Source of the DNA: Chlorops oryzae
Lineage: Eukaryota; Arthropoda; Insecta; Diptera; Chloropidae
Direction of reading: 5' to 3'
DNA length: 64,000 bases
Assembly: GCA_020466095.1 (NCBI GenBank)
Contig: CM035806.1
Coordinates: 3,116,120-3,180,119 of the forward strand
Of the stretch, positions 34,832-46,116 are shown in pieces. Below the pieces are notes generated by a model. The model searched no databases and was not told the origin of the DNA. It saw only the letters and a list, made by a program, of their open reading frames with translations. Within the stretch, counting starts at the first letter, position 1; the number at the start of each line of letters is the position of its first letter. Position numbers and translations under genes: made by a program.

Positions 34832-35472
34832 AGGAGATAAAAGAGGGAGAGATGGAGAAATGGAGAAATGGAGAGATTGAGAGATGAGAGAGATGGGAGA
34901 GAGAAGAGAGAGAGAGGGAGAGAGAGGAAGAGAGAGGAGAGGGAGGAGAGGGAGAGAGAGGGAGAGAGAGAGAGAGAGAGAGAGGGAGAGGAGAGGAGAG
35001 AAGAGGGAGAGAGGGAGAGAGGAGAGAGAGAGAGAGGAGAGAGGAGAGAGAGGAGAGAGGAGAGATGGAGAGAGAGAGGAGAGAGAGAGATGGAGAGAGA
35101 GAGAGGAGAGAGAGAGAGAGAGGAGAGAGATGGAGAGAGAGGAGATGAGAGAGATGGAGAGATGGAGAGAGGAGAGAGATGAGAGGAGAGAGAGAGATGA
35201 GGAGAGAGAGAGGAGAGAGAGAGATGGAGAGAGAGAGATGGAGAGAGAGATGAGAGAGAGAGATGGAGAGAGAGAGATGGAGAGAGAGAGATGGAGAGAG
35301 AGAGAGATGGAGAGAGAGAGATGGAGAGAGAGAGATGGAGAGAGAGAGGAGAGAGAGCGAGAGAGATGGAGAAAGAGAGAGAGAGAGAGAGAGATGGAGA
35401 GAGAGATGGAGAGAGAGCGAGATGGCGAGAGGGGACAATAGGAGAGGGGGAGTGTGTGAGAGAGAGAGAGCT
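34832..35472. repeat. GA-rich polypurine tract with GAGAGATGGA units
   Basis: 640 bp nearly free of pyrimidine on the plus strand except a recurring T in GAGATGGAGAGA. Plus-strand Arg/Glu and minus-strand Leu/Ser ORFs (266 codons) are artefacts. Confidence 0.94.
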
Positions 35473-37574
35473 TTATAGAAAAGTTGTGAAGAAGGGCCCA
35501 AGAAGAAAGAGGAATTCAAAATTTTGGAGTAAATATTCCTCCAAAATTATCTTGACCATGGTAGCTTTTTTAAAGAACTAAACCAAAAGAAATCTGAAAA
35601 GCTGAAAAGGATCATAAAAAAGAAAATTTTTCAGAATTAGTGAAATTTCAATTAAAAGCTTGAAATGAATTTAAATAAATAAAATAAATTCTTGGCTTTA
35701 GAATCCGAAAGTTATTTTAAATTACCCCTACTGGTTGGACATTAAATTTACCCATTAGGCTCACTCGAGCGATTTTCATCACAACTCAAGGATTTTTTTT
35801 TTGTTTTTTTAACTTTTTCCCTGGCAACTTCGTCCAAGCACACTTCATGCAGGATTCTTTTAGCTTTTTCCAGTTTTTTATGAGAACTTTATTTCCCATT
35901 TCGGCAAAATTTTATTGCTGCTATTGCCAGTTTAATTGATTGTACTCTTCATTCACCCACCGTGCTTAGATATAACAACCCAACACCCCACGACCAACAC
36001 CCAACACTCACCAACCAACACTCACCGCTCATCACACAACACCCAACACCCCACCAACTGCAACATTAATTTGGCAACTTTTTCATACTCGTTCGAAATG
36101 TCGCTTGAAAATTTGCATAGCGCGTTAATTAGTTCAGCCAGTCAACCGTCTTCATGGCTATGCATTTAGCCAATTTAGTCGGATAAAGTCGACTCTGGAC
36201 TTGTTTGGAGAGTTTGGAGTTGAGAGTTTGGAGTTTAGAGTTTAGAGTTTGGAGTTTGGAGTTTGGAGTTTAGAGTTTAGAGTTTAGTTGGACAGCTTGA
36301 AAGTGATAATTAACAGCAAAACAACACGATACGACACGTCAGAAGTCGCTGACTGGAATAATAAACTAAGCGAAGGACATGAAAATGGACATGGGACATG
36401 GGATACCTACTTTGCGCGAATATTTGCATTCAGCTTGCATAATAATAATTACGCAGCGCAATAAATTACAAGCGAGAACAAAATGAATGACAGCAACAGC
36501 AGTAGCGGCGGCAGCAGCAATAATGACAAGAAACAAAAGAAGCGAATAGAAGAGAAGAGAAGAAGAGAGTGAAGAGAAGAGAAGCGAAGAGAAGAGGAGA
36601 GAAGATGGCGTCGGCAAGGGAGCGAGCTAAGTTAACGAGCTAAGCTGAAGGACGAATTATGATGGTGTGATTATGAAGTGGTGGGTAAATGGCGGACGGC
36701 CAATAATTACGCTTTTCCTTGAGGATATGGAAGCCGCTTAGATGGACAGACGAACGGATGGACAGACGGACAGATAGATAGATAGATATACTCGTATGTG
36801 TGTTACATACATACATACATACGGTTGGTCAGTTAGCTTGTCACTCATTCATCTCATTATATGGCCGATGACAAAGTCAATATCATCGTGTCACAACAAG
36901 AGCACACATCATGAATAACTCATGAGGATGAGTGCGGAATCACGCCCATTTATCAAAGCGTCAAACCGACAATTACGGACCACTTGGTACACTACATTCG
37001 GCATGAGTGGATAACTTTGAAATACATAATGAAAGCAAATTAAGAGAAACATTCTATGAAGAGGAAACATTAGCGGCAAACAAAGCGAACGAAAGAATTA
37101 TGAGTAAAGCAATGTGTGTAGAGATACAAGGCATTCGAACGGATGGAACGCCAATGGATAGAGATAGGGGACCAAAATATGATTAGAATGGAAAGGGTAA
37201 GGTTAGGAGACGAAGAAACTAGTAGTTGCGAAGAGTTGTGGAGAGTGCTGGAGATTTGAAAAAAGGGATGGAGAGTGGTGGGGAGAGGTGAGGAATAATA
37301 TAAAGATATGGAGAGGTATGGATATGCATGATGGGTGGAAGACGTTGGAAGAAAATAGATGATTGAGGAAGAAAAAGGATGTTTGAGAAAGTGAATGGAA
37401 TAGAAAGGAAGAGTGGGAAAGATGGTGGAAGTAAAAGGAAGAAAAGGGAAGAAAGCGAAAGAAAGTGGAAGAAAGGAAAAGAGAGGGGAAGAAAGCGGAA
37501 AATATAGGTGAGAGAAAAAGAGAGGAAAAGAGAATAAAAGAGAAGAAAATAGAGGAAAATTGAGGAAAAGAAAG
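35473..37574. other. Unique-looking DNA, no gene recognised
   Basis: Contains CCAACACYCACCAAC words at 35980-36055, the heptamer array at 36207, GATA and CATA runs near 36774-36822, and increasingly GAAGA-rich DNA from 37200 that grades into the 10-bp satellite. Confidence 0.45.
36207..36292. repeat. GAGTTTR heptamer array
   Basis: About 12 tandem GAGTTTG/GAGTTTA units; one unit is shorter (GAGTTGA). No relation to insect telomeric TTAGG. Confidence 0.9.
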
Positions 37575-38815
37575 GAAAAGAGATGACAAGAGAGGACAAG
37601 AGAGGAAAAGAGACGACAAGAGAGGACAAGAGAGGACAAGAGAGGACAAGAGAGGACAAGAGAGGACAAGAGAGGACAAGAGAGGACAAGAGAGGACAAG
37701 AGAGGACAAGAGAGGACAAGAGAGGACAAGAGAGGACAAGAGAGGACAAGAGAGGACAAGAGAGGACAAGAGAGGACAAGAGAGGACAAGAGAGGACAAG
37801 AGAGGACAAGAGAGGACAAGAGAGGACAAGAGAGGACAAGAGAGGACAAGAGAGGACAAGAGAGGACAAGAGAGGACAAGAGAGGACAAGAGAGGACAAG
37901 AGAGGACAAGAGAGGACAAGAGAGGACAAGAGAGGACAAGAGAGGACAAGAGAGGACAAGAGAGGACAAGAGAGGACAAGAGAGGACAAGAGAGGACAAG
38001 AGAGGACAAGAGAGGACAAGAGAGGACAAGAGAGGACAAGAGAGGACAAGAGAGGACAAGAGAGGACAAGAGAGGACAAGAGAGGACAAGAGAGGACAAG
38101 AGAGGACAAGAGAGGACAAGAGAGGACAAGAGAGGACAAGAGAGGACAAGAGAGGACAAGAGAGGACAAGAGAGGACAAGAGAGGACAAGAGAGGACAAG
38201 AGAGGACAAGAGAGGACAAGAGAGGACAAGAGAGGACAAGAGAGGACAAGAGAGGACAAGAGAGGACAAGAGAGGACAAGAGAGGACAAGAGAGGACAAG
38301 AGAGGACAAGAGAGGACAAGAGAGGACAAGAGAGGACAAGAGAGGACAAGAGAGGACAAGAGAGGACAAGAGAGGACAAGAGAGGACAAGAGAGGACAAG
38401 AGAGGACAAGAGAGGACAAGAGAGGACAAGAGAGGACAAGAGAGGACAAGAGAGGACAAGAGAGGACAAGAGAGGACAAGAGAGGACAAGAGAGGACAAG
38501 AGAGGACAAGAGAGGACAAGAGAGGGACAAGAGAGGACAAGAGAGGACAAGAGAGGACAAGAGAGGACAAGAGAGGACAAGAGAGGACAAGAGAGGACAA
38601 GAAAGAGGGACGAAGAGAGGACAAGAGAGGACAAGAGAGGACAAGAGAGGACAAGAGAGGACAAGAGAGGACAAGAGAGGACAAGAGAGGACAAGAGAGG
38701 ACAAGAGAGGACAAGAGAGGACAAGAGAGGACAAGAGAGGACAAGAGAGGACAAGAGAGGACAAGAGAGGACAAGAGAGGACAAAAGAGAGGACAAGAGA
38801 GGACAAGAGAGGAGT
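37575..38815. repeat. 10-bp AGAGGACAAG satellite, about 123 units
   Basis: Units are identical from about 37610 to 38520. After that come one inserted G, one rearranged patch (AAGAAAGAGGGACGAAG at 38600-38617), and further perfect units. The left flank (37500-37600) decays as AGAGGAAAAG/AGATGACAAG. The unit contains no stop in several frames, so both strands show ORFs of 400-578 codons that are not genes. Confidence 0.98.
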
Positions 38816-39815
38816 TGAAATAAAATTCCAAAAATTTCAGAAATAAATCAACTTTTAGGATAATTCAAATATACATAACCCACTTACAATTTCCAAAACA
38901 CTGTGAGCAAAACAATCAAACTCCGCCAGTGTGCGTTTGGTTTCGCTCATTTCCCGTAACGGCTAATTGCAGTTTATGGGAAAAAAACATCGTTTATCAA
39001 CTCATTGACAGGTCGCGTTATTTGTTAAACAAAGTTAATAGCTGCAGCGCGGCATTATTGGCATTGGCGTCGGCGGCGTCAACTTGATGTGAACGCATAA
39101 TTTGTAAAGCACCTCGTCATTTAAAGAGGCTATGAAGTCGTCGTCGTTGTTAGCAAATATAGTCGAACAGGAACATCCGGCTTTTGCTCAGCTTACGAAA
39201 ATGGAATGGAAAATAAATGAAGTTAATTTCGTTGCACAGCGCAAACAGCATTATGGAAACTACTCTTTGAAGGATAACAGCAGGAATTTTTTTTTGTTCG
39301 AATTTCCGAAACAAAAAAAAAAAAAAACTTTACCAAAGTAGTTAATAACGTAAGTACTTCTAAGCAGTTCCGGTTTTTTTTTTGTTTTGGCTTTGTCTTG
39401 TGTCAGTCACTTAGTCAGTCCGTGTGCCTTTCTGTGTGTGGCCGCCTATTTATCTATCTATTGTATGTAACTGTCGCAGACTATGGATGATTGTTTGCCA
39501 TTTATTTTCCCATTTCTCATTCCCATTCGTGTCATGCTAAATAGCCATGTCCTGAATAGGCGATGCGAATGGTAATTATCGTTTGAACTCGAAAGTCAGA
39601 CGCTCTTCGAGCATGCATCAAGGGAATATTTGCATTATTGCAATTTTCATATTGCAAAACAAGACGCTTCATTATTGATTAATTTGTAAGCAGTTCATAC
39701 CATTATTTTCCAAGAAAATTAGACATTCATATGCAAATCCACTGAGTTCGGAATAATGTCCTTTTTTTTAGAAAAATAAGCTAATTAGATAAATTCAGTG
39801 GGTATTCTTTATAGT
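38816..39815. other. Unique-looking DNA, no gene recognised
   Basis: A 69-codon ORF at 39132 starts within a moderately GC-rich patch but turns into poly-Lys from an A run; unsupported. Confidence 0.45.
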
Positions 39816-40600
39816 GCATTTCCATATGGTGTTTAACTCGCGTTTAAGCGTTTAGGGCCCTAAACGAGGTGTTTAACTCGTGTTTTGCCATACAAAAGTT
39901 AAACGCGAAAACGAAGTGTTTATCTCTTAAACACCTCATAAAGACTTTCATCGATAGAAAAAAAAATAGATTTATCGTATCGAAATTTCATGCATATCTA
40001 ACTGTCAAAAGAAAATCAAAACAAAAAACGATGGCAATGTTGCCAAAAGCAAAAATAAAAATTCCCTACAGACTACAAAAAATTCCGTAAATTTTTTTTA
40101 ACACGGCAAAATTCGACAAAAAATGTATAATATGCGCAAGGCATAATCTTGTATTGTATGATTCTTGGTAGAGTATCGATGCTCAACGATAGTTTTTACC
40201 AAAAATAATAACATTAAGATTATGGGCCATGTCACAGAAATCGATTTCAAAATCGTGTAAAAATTGAAATCCTCCTAAATTCTTTCAGATATAGTTTTTT
40301 CTGGGTTTTCCACTTCCAAATCCACGAGACGAGATGTTTATTTTGTCGTTTTAATTGATCAACAATAAACTATATTCAAAATATATCTTAATATTTAGAA
40401 TATACCAAAAATTCCCTAAAATTTTTCCTATTTCAATAAATCTGTCCCTTTTTTCCTTCAAGTGGTTTTCCTACAAATGGCAACACTGCTTGCAATTGTA
40501 AATAAGCAAACAGCTGTCAAACTTAAACACCTCGCATAAGTGGAACCGCTCGAAGTGTTTAGCTAAACATCTCAGAGTTAAACACCATATAGAAACGCGC
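39816..40600. mobile_element. MITE with GTGTTTAACTC inverted ends
   Basis: Left GCATTTCCATATGGTGTTTA, then ACTC; right GAGTTAAACACC, then ATATAGAAACGCGC. These are inverted copies with few mismatches, and GTGTTTA/TAAACACCTC words recur subterminally (39840-39945, 40525-40585). 785 bp, no ORF of note, no clear target duplication. Confidence 0.65.
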
Positions 40601-41119
40601 TATTAAACCCATTTTGGAAAAAGACATTTAAAAAATAAAGAAAATTTAATCCTTCAGAGGATATGTTTAGGAAGAGACTATATATCACCAGTTGATATTT
40701 TTTGTTTAACCTTTGTCGCGTATTATTCTTAGTTGGCTTTTTAAATTCGTTTGAATAAACTGAGCAAATAAGTTTTTGGCGTTCTTTGAAAATAAAAACC
40801 ACTTTGCCGCTCTCATTTTACCGATTTTTCCCCCCTTGCTAGTACACGGTAACAGACCTAAGCTACACTGAGCGAACTTAACCATGATTTTTTTTTAAAA
40901 GGGCGCATTGTTCACAGTCGTTTTGATTTTTGAGCAGAACAAAAATTTCATGAGAAAAATGGTTGAGTCAACAATATTTTTGGTTGATTTGAAAGGAAAA
41001 ATGTTTAATTAAATTTCTTTATGTTCGTTATAATTCTCATTTGCTTTATAAAATAGGACATATATGTAAGATATTTAATCATCTTAGAACCTTCCAAGCA
41101 TTGCGAAAGCAGTTACGAC

Positions 41120-41733
41120 TAGGCATGGGCAAAATGGGAAAATACATCAATATATATCGTATCGATATACTTATTTAAAAAGCATCGAAATTGAAACGAT
41201 ACTATCGGGGGAGAAATATCGAGCTTTCGATATATCGAATTATAAATACCAATTAAAAATGACTATTTTACTAAAATACAGTGTAACTTCTGCTTGGGAA
41301 GAACCCTTCTAAGCGCACACCAGGAATTTTCTTGTGCTCCTGCTTCTCAAATACTTTCCTCTTAAGCGAACTCCTCTTTTAAGCGGACAAATCTTTCGGT
41401 CCCGTAGGTATTTGCTTAAGACAGAGTACACTGTACATATTTAAGACAAAATTGGAGTGTACAAAAGGACGTTTTCGAGTTCTCAGGTGGAATGATAAGA
41501 TATGATACGATAAGATATGACATGAACGATTAAAATGCCGCTTTATATCCAAGAGAAATACGTGTGAAGCACATGTTTACAACGTTAGACATATATTAAA
41601 TATCGCTTTCGATGTCGGGAAAAGTATATCGATGTACGATATATCGCCGAGCAAAATTATCAGTATAAATTTTCGATATATCGTTTTAAAAATGTCGATA
41701 TTTTGATATATCGATATTTTTTGCCCATCCCTA
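41120..41733. mobile_element. hAT-type element with GTTACGAC duplication, copy 2
   Basis: GTTACGAC lies at 41112-41119 and again at 41734-41741; the empty paralogue at 15616 has GTCACGAC once. Ends are TAGGCATGGGCAAAA and TTTTTTGCCCATCCCTA. Subterminal ATATCGAT/CGATATATCG clusters are candidate transposase-binding repeats. No transposase. It carries the nested CAGTGTAA MITE at 41279-41433. Confidence 0.88.
41279..41433. mobile_element. CAGTGTAA (pogo/Tigger-like) MITE nested in hAT copy 2
   Basis: TA-CAGTGTAACTTCTGCTTGGG to CTTAAGACAGAGTACACTG-TA, 155 bp. About 20 bp shorter than the copy at 29771 through an internal deletion after CACAC. Confidence 0.78.
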
Positions 41734-42152
41734 GTTACGACAACCGAGTGACAAAATCGGATGAAGTCCATCCCATGGCTATTTTTGGGGTTATGTTCAG
41801 CAGAGGGCTCTGTGGCCATTTGCTTTGAACGTTAATTAAATTTGTTTTAACATTTCTCCTTGTATAGGTATTTTAGAAATTTTTATTTTATTTTAAAAAT
41901 TATTTTATCATTTAAATTATGTCCGTGGTTTGTTCAAAAATTTAAATTTAAATCCATTTTTGAAAATTATCATTTCAATTCAACCTGAAATATGGTTGAT
42001 TCAAAAGGCAAATCTTTATTTTTTCCAACAATAAAAATTATTAAATTAAAAATATTTCTTGTTGAAGCCGTTTTGTATGTTTTTCCTTTTTGATTTAACC
42101 ACTTTTCTGGTTGATTTTTTTTCTCTGTGTAAGGATAATTCTTAAGTGACCT

Positions 42153-42293
42153 ATCCACATTCGAGCATGCTCGTGCGAGCGGCTCGGCTCGATGCAATGC
42201 TCGATCGTAAGTAGTGATGTTGGCGAGCCAATTCATCAACCAACATCACCACATAAGATCGAGTCACTCGCACGAGCATGCTCGAATGTGGAT
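42153..42293. mobile_element. Foldback element with perfect 27-bp arms
   Basis: The left arm 42153-42179 starts ATCCACATTCGAGCATGCTC; the right arm 42267-42293 is its exact complement. An inner imperfect arm pair (CTCGATCGTAAG...GATGTTGG against CCAACATC...GATCGAG) extends the fold almost to the centre. It starts 23 bp after the TA element ending at 42129 and is absent at the 15369 copy. Confidence 0.85.
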
Positions 42294-43846
42294 TAAGCAC
42301 TTTATTCTCTGATGGAAAAATAGAAATCAAAGCAAATTTGTTAAATTTTAATTTTTTTTTTCCATATTTCTTGTAACTTTTACGATTCCCGATGGAGAAA
42401 GAAAATTAATAAAAATAAAAAATAATATTAGTGAGCTAAATTTAATGTTTTTTTTTTTTTCGTACGTTATGGGACTTTCGTATGAAGGACAAACGAACAA
42501 TATCCTTTTGCCTTTCACTCACATATGTATCATTATCCTTCTGCGTTTCGTTTCACCCACATATCATTATCCTTCACACATAATTCCATGTAAACTGCTA
42601 ACAGCTGTTGAAAGCCATTTCTTCAGTTCGAAATTACCTTTTTCATTACCCGATTTAGTTTGTTTTTTTTTTTTTTTTTTTTTTTTGTGCAAAAATCTCA
42701 TACGAAAGATTAAGATAAATACTTAAGGATAATGCGAAATTCAAGCATTCATTGTTATAAAATATCAAATGTGGTCAAAGGGGAAAACATTTCTCAATGT
42801 GCTTTTCTAATACATACATACATTTTTTCCATCCACCCCCCCTTGAGAGCTGAGGAAGACATTTTTTACTTTTTATTTTTTTTTTTATTTTCTCCTTTTT
42901 CTTTTGGCTTTGTCTTCTTCTGCCTTATCGGTGATATATAAATCTTTTGGTTTTTGTGAGAAAACTGGTTGTTTTTATTTATTTATTTTTTTTTTTTTTT
43001 GTTGTTCCACACTGCCGAAAGAATCCATAGAAGTACGATATCGAATCCATTAACTGTAATTACCTTTTCCATTAGCATTTCAATGCTCCGTTTGTTCGCC
43101 GCATCATAGCGAAATAATGTGCCAAAGCAGACAGAAAGAATTCAAAGGGTTTCCAAAGGAAAGAGAAAAGAAGGAATATTCAAAAAAACAACGAAACAAC
43201 AAAAAAAAATTCAAGAAGGAAAAACAAAAATGAAGTCAAACGAAGCGAAGACAGAAGCAAAAGACGACAAGAAAACACCTTATGGCGTTCCTTCTTAGTA
43301 AGGAAATGTATCGCAATTTTCGTAAAACGATTTCCCTTTTTTCTCGGTTTCTCCTTTTGTTTTTTTTTTTTTTTTTTTGGTTTTTTTTCCTTTTCAGTAT
43401 TTCACTATTTTCTAGATGCTTTTCTCCTACTTCCACATTGGGATAACATTGTACAATATAAAGCTAAAAAGCTAGCCGGCCCTTGAAAGGCGCTTTTGCT
43501 TTCGTCTCTTTTTTAAACAAATTCAATCATTGTAGAGTTCGGCATATTGTTGTTCGCTCACAATGGGGGAACTGTAAGTGTATTGTTCTAAATCCGAAGC
43601 TTAAGGAGTGAATCGGTCAACCCATATCGGTGGTCATTAATCCGCCTAAGTCGTGTTCGTGCATCGCGTAAATATTGCTTCAATTCTCTTTGAATTGTAT
43701 TTGCAACGAGGTCCATCGGAATAACAATGAACCGATTTGATTAACAGCTAACAGGTATGCATGTTTGCATATATGTACATAGGGTCAAGTTATTAGATGA
43801 CTTTGTGTTTAGCTACAATTATGTATGTATACTGCTGTGACACATT
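42294..43846. other. AT-rich DNA, no gene recognised
   Basis: T runs at 42447, 42663, 42985 and 43361. ORFs are Phe- or Lys-run artefacts. Confidence 0.5.
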
Positions 43847-44131
43847 GGGTGCATTCGGCAGACTCAAATGTTGAGCAACTGTTGAGTGAGTGAATATTCT
43901 CAACTGTTCTTTTCGCTGAAGGCTATGATCACATCACTGAAATGTACACATTTCGTATGTGGTCTGATGTAAATAGTTATTATGAATGGGATCATTCACA
44001 ACATGAATTGGAGCTAAATAAATTTCGGATCCAAAAATCGATTCCGCTTAGTCAACATGTTGCGAACGCTCAGGAGATAGCGCACCGTTCAGTCAAACTT
44101 TACTCAACAGTTGAGTCTGCTGAATGCACCC
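43847..44131. mobile_element. MITE with GGGTGCATTCRGCAGACTCA ends
   Basis: Left GGGTGCATTCGGCAGACTCA; right CAACAGTTGAGTCTGCTGAATGCACCC, an inverted repeat of about 30 bp with few mismatches. 285 bp. CAACTGTTGAG palindromes are repeated inside. A 70-codon ORF spans it but shows no known domain. No target duplication clearly seen. Confidence 0.75.
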
Positions 44132-44193
44132 ATATAAGACTTCACCGAATTTAAAAAAAAAAAAAAACGCTTTGATTGCAGTTTTTGAAAATA

Positions 44194-44790
44194 CAGTACA
44201 CTCGAGATAACGTCAACCCCCTATTCCGTCAACACCCCAAAACGTCAACACTTTTTTATTTACACTGACTATTCTAAAACGTCAACAAAAACTAAAAGCT
44301 CCAAAAGGTAAACTCTGCTTAATAGAAAAATTTAGCTGGAATTACGTATACAGGGTGTTCCGTTGGTACCAAATAAAGGTAATCGATCCAGCATTTTGAA
44401 TAAAATTAAAAAATTGGGTGTTAATTGGACACTTTTCATACCAAAATGGCTTCCAAAGTAAAAAAAAAAAAAATTGAAAGTTTTTTCAGAATTTTTCACT
44501 TTGACCGGCTATTTTTCCTTCAATGGGTCAAATTTTGACCATTAATTTAATTTTGCCTAAAAGCACATACAATTGACTTTCACACTACATTAAAAATTTT
44601 TTTCTACAATTAACCATTGGTGTGGGAGAATTGTTTTTCAGGATTTAGTGTCAAAAAGCTTTAAAGCTACATAACTCCTCAAAGGTGCATTTGGGACCCC
44701 ACCCTCACATACGATTTTTTGTTCATCTTGGACAATCATAAACGTCAATACTCGCGGTTTTAATTAGTTGACGTTATTCTGAGTGTACTG
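44194..44790. mobile_element. TA-flanked CAGTACACTC element with AACGTCAA ends
   Basis: TA-CAGTACACTCGAGATAACGTCAAC at the left; GTTGACGTTATTCTGAGTGTACTG-TA at the right, 597 bp. AACGTCAA recurs subterminally (four copies at the left). The CAGT terminus and TA duplication match the pogo/Tigger type but the inner sequence differs from the CAGTGTAC-GCGGACA family. No transposase. Confidence 0.82.
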
Positions 44791-45189
44791 TACTTCATAA
44801 ATTCAGAAAATCCCTATCTTCAATTGGAAATCGATCTTGAAAATTTTGGCCGAGAATTAAGTTGCGAATTTTTGGGCTTTTACTTAAGACCATATCTCGT
44901 TAACCGTTTAATATTTTCTTTTCCTATATACAACAAAGTTTAAGCCTTAAACATGGAAAAAAGAACTTTGGTAATAACTGATCCGGAAAAACTCGTTCTT
45001 GCAGGTATACCTATGTATGAAAGTAGTAAAAACCTTAAAAATTTTGTTCGATTGTTTTTATTTTTTTAATTTTTTTTTTTTTTTTGCTAATTTCAATAGT
45101 TAAACCTATTCGGAATACACTGTAAAAAAAATCATACCGAAATTTCAAGTGTTATGAAAGTTAAAGCTCATAATCACTGACGTGCTCTA

Positions 45190-46116
45190 CACAGAAAAAC
45201 TGGCTACGAAAAATTCCAATTAATGGCGTTTGTTAAACGCGATTCATCGGTTTTTTAATTGTCCGAATTAAAAATTTCAAACAAATCACGAAATTCGGGA
45301 AAAGTTCGTAATATTAAATTTTGAACAAAAATTTGGTTGATTATTTTGTTGTCTTAAATACCAAAAGCATATTAACACTTGACGAAAAAATTTTGTTGTC
45401 TTAAATACCAAAAGCATATTAACACTTGACGAAACATTTGATTGAAATTTTTTAAAGTGCATAAAAATATTTTTCTAAAATTCTCATTAGCTTTATGCGG
45501 TCTTACATACAAGAAGAGACAAAATAATCAAAAATTAGCTCACATATGTTTAGGATGTTATAATCAGGGCTCGGATTTTGTTGCTTTTATAAATTTAAAG
45601 CATACTTTATGGGGCAAAACTTTTCTTTCCAACGAATTTTGCGAATAAGTTTAGCGAAGTCGAACCTCAAACCGCTTTTCTAACTACAAAAATAACTATT
45701 GAAATTAAAAATCGATTTCAATCTTAATTTCACGTAAGTTCCACGTAATTTGTACTCCATAAAGTATGCTTTAAATTTATAAAAGTCAACAAAATCCGAG
45801 CCCTGGTTATAATGTATAATTATCTTCCGTAAACTGACTTTCCAGACTCAAATTTTTATTATGGAATATGTAGATGAGGCATTTTTTCCTTTTTTATTTA
45901 TTTAAAATAATTGGTTGATTTTTACTAATACATTTGGTTGTTATTATAACAAATCGTTGTTTGAAAATGTTTATTGAGTATTAATACTTCGAGTAATTGT
46001 CCCAATTAAACGATTTGTTAATATAACAAAAAGTGTGATAGGCTGAGTTTTAACAACGAATTTGTTATATTGATAAAAAAAAATTGGTTGTATTTACGCA
46101 CTAAAGTCTTTCTGTG
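45190..46116. mobile_element. TA-inserting CACAGAAAAAC element, copy 2 with hAT MITE
   Basis: Ends as in 29236-30484. It carries a tandem duplication of about 52 bp at 45345-45435 (TTTTGTTGTCTTAAATACCA repeated) not present in copy 1, and the 45565-45805 insertion. Confidence 0.75.
45565..45805. mobile_element. hAT-type MITE with long CAGGGCTCGGATTTTGTTG ends
   Basis: GTTATAAT is duplicated (45557-45564, 45806-45813) and present once at the empty paralogue 29556-29563. The inverted ends run about 50 bp, CAGGGCTCGGATTTTGTTG through TTTATAAATTTAAAGCATAC. The end resembles those of the AAAATTC hAT copies (CTCGGATTTTG), suggesting relatedness. Confidence 0.88.

Larger units (their letters stand above)
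40866..42129. mobile_element. TA-inserting CACTGAGCRAAC element carrying a hAT insertion
   Basis: TA-CACTGAGCGAACTTAACC at the left, TTTTTTTTCTCTGTG-TA at the right. Collinear with 15369-16011 across both flanks of the 41120-41733 insertion (AGCATTGCGAAAGCAGT on one side, AACCGAGTGACAAAATCGG on the other). Confidence 0.78.

Noticed and set aside
34719..35519. 266-codon Leu/Ser-rich minus-strand ORF (considered as membrane protein)
   Set aside because: Pure translation of the GA-rich tract.
36207..36292. Telomere-like heptamer repeat
   Set aside because: GAGTTTR is not an insect telomere motif, and the array is short and internal.
37070..38831. 578-, 542- and 525-codon minus-strand and 411-codon plus-strand ORFs
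   Set aside because: Translations of the 10-bp satellite and its purine-rich flank, open on both strands; no non-repeat domain.
43942..44154. 70-codon ORF within the GGGTGCATTC element as a captured gene
   Set aside because: The ORF runs through the inverted ends themselves, so it is a by-product of MITE sequence.
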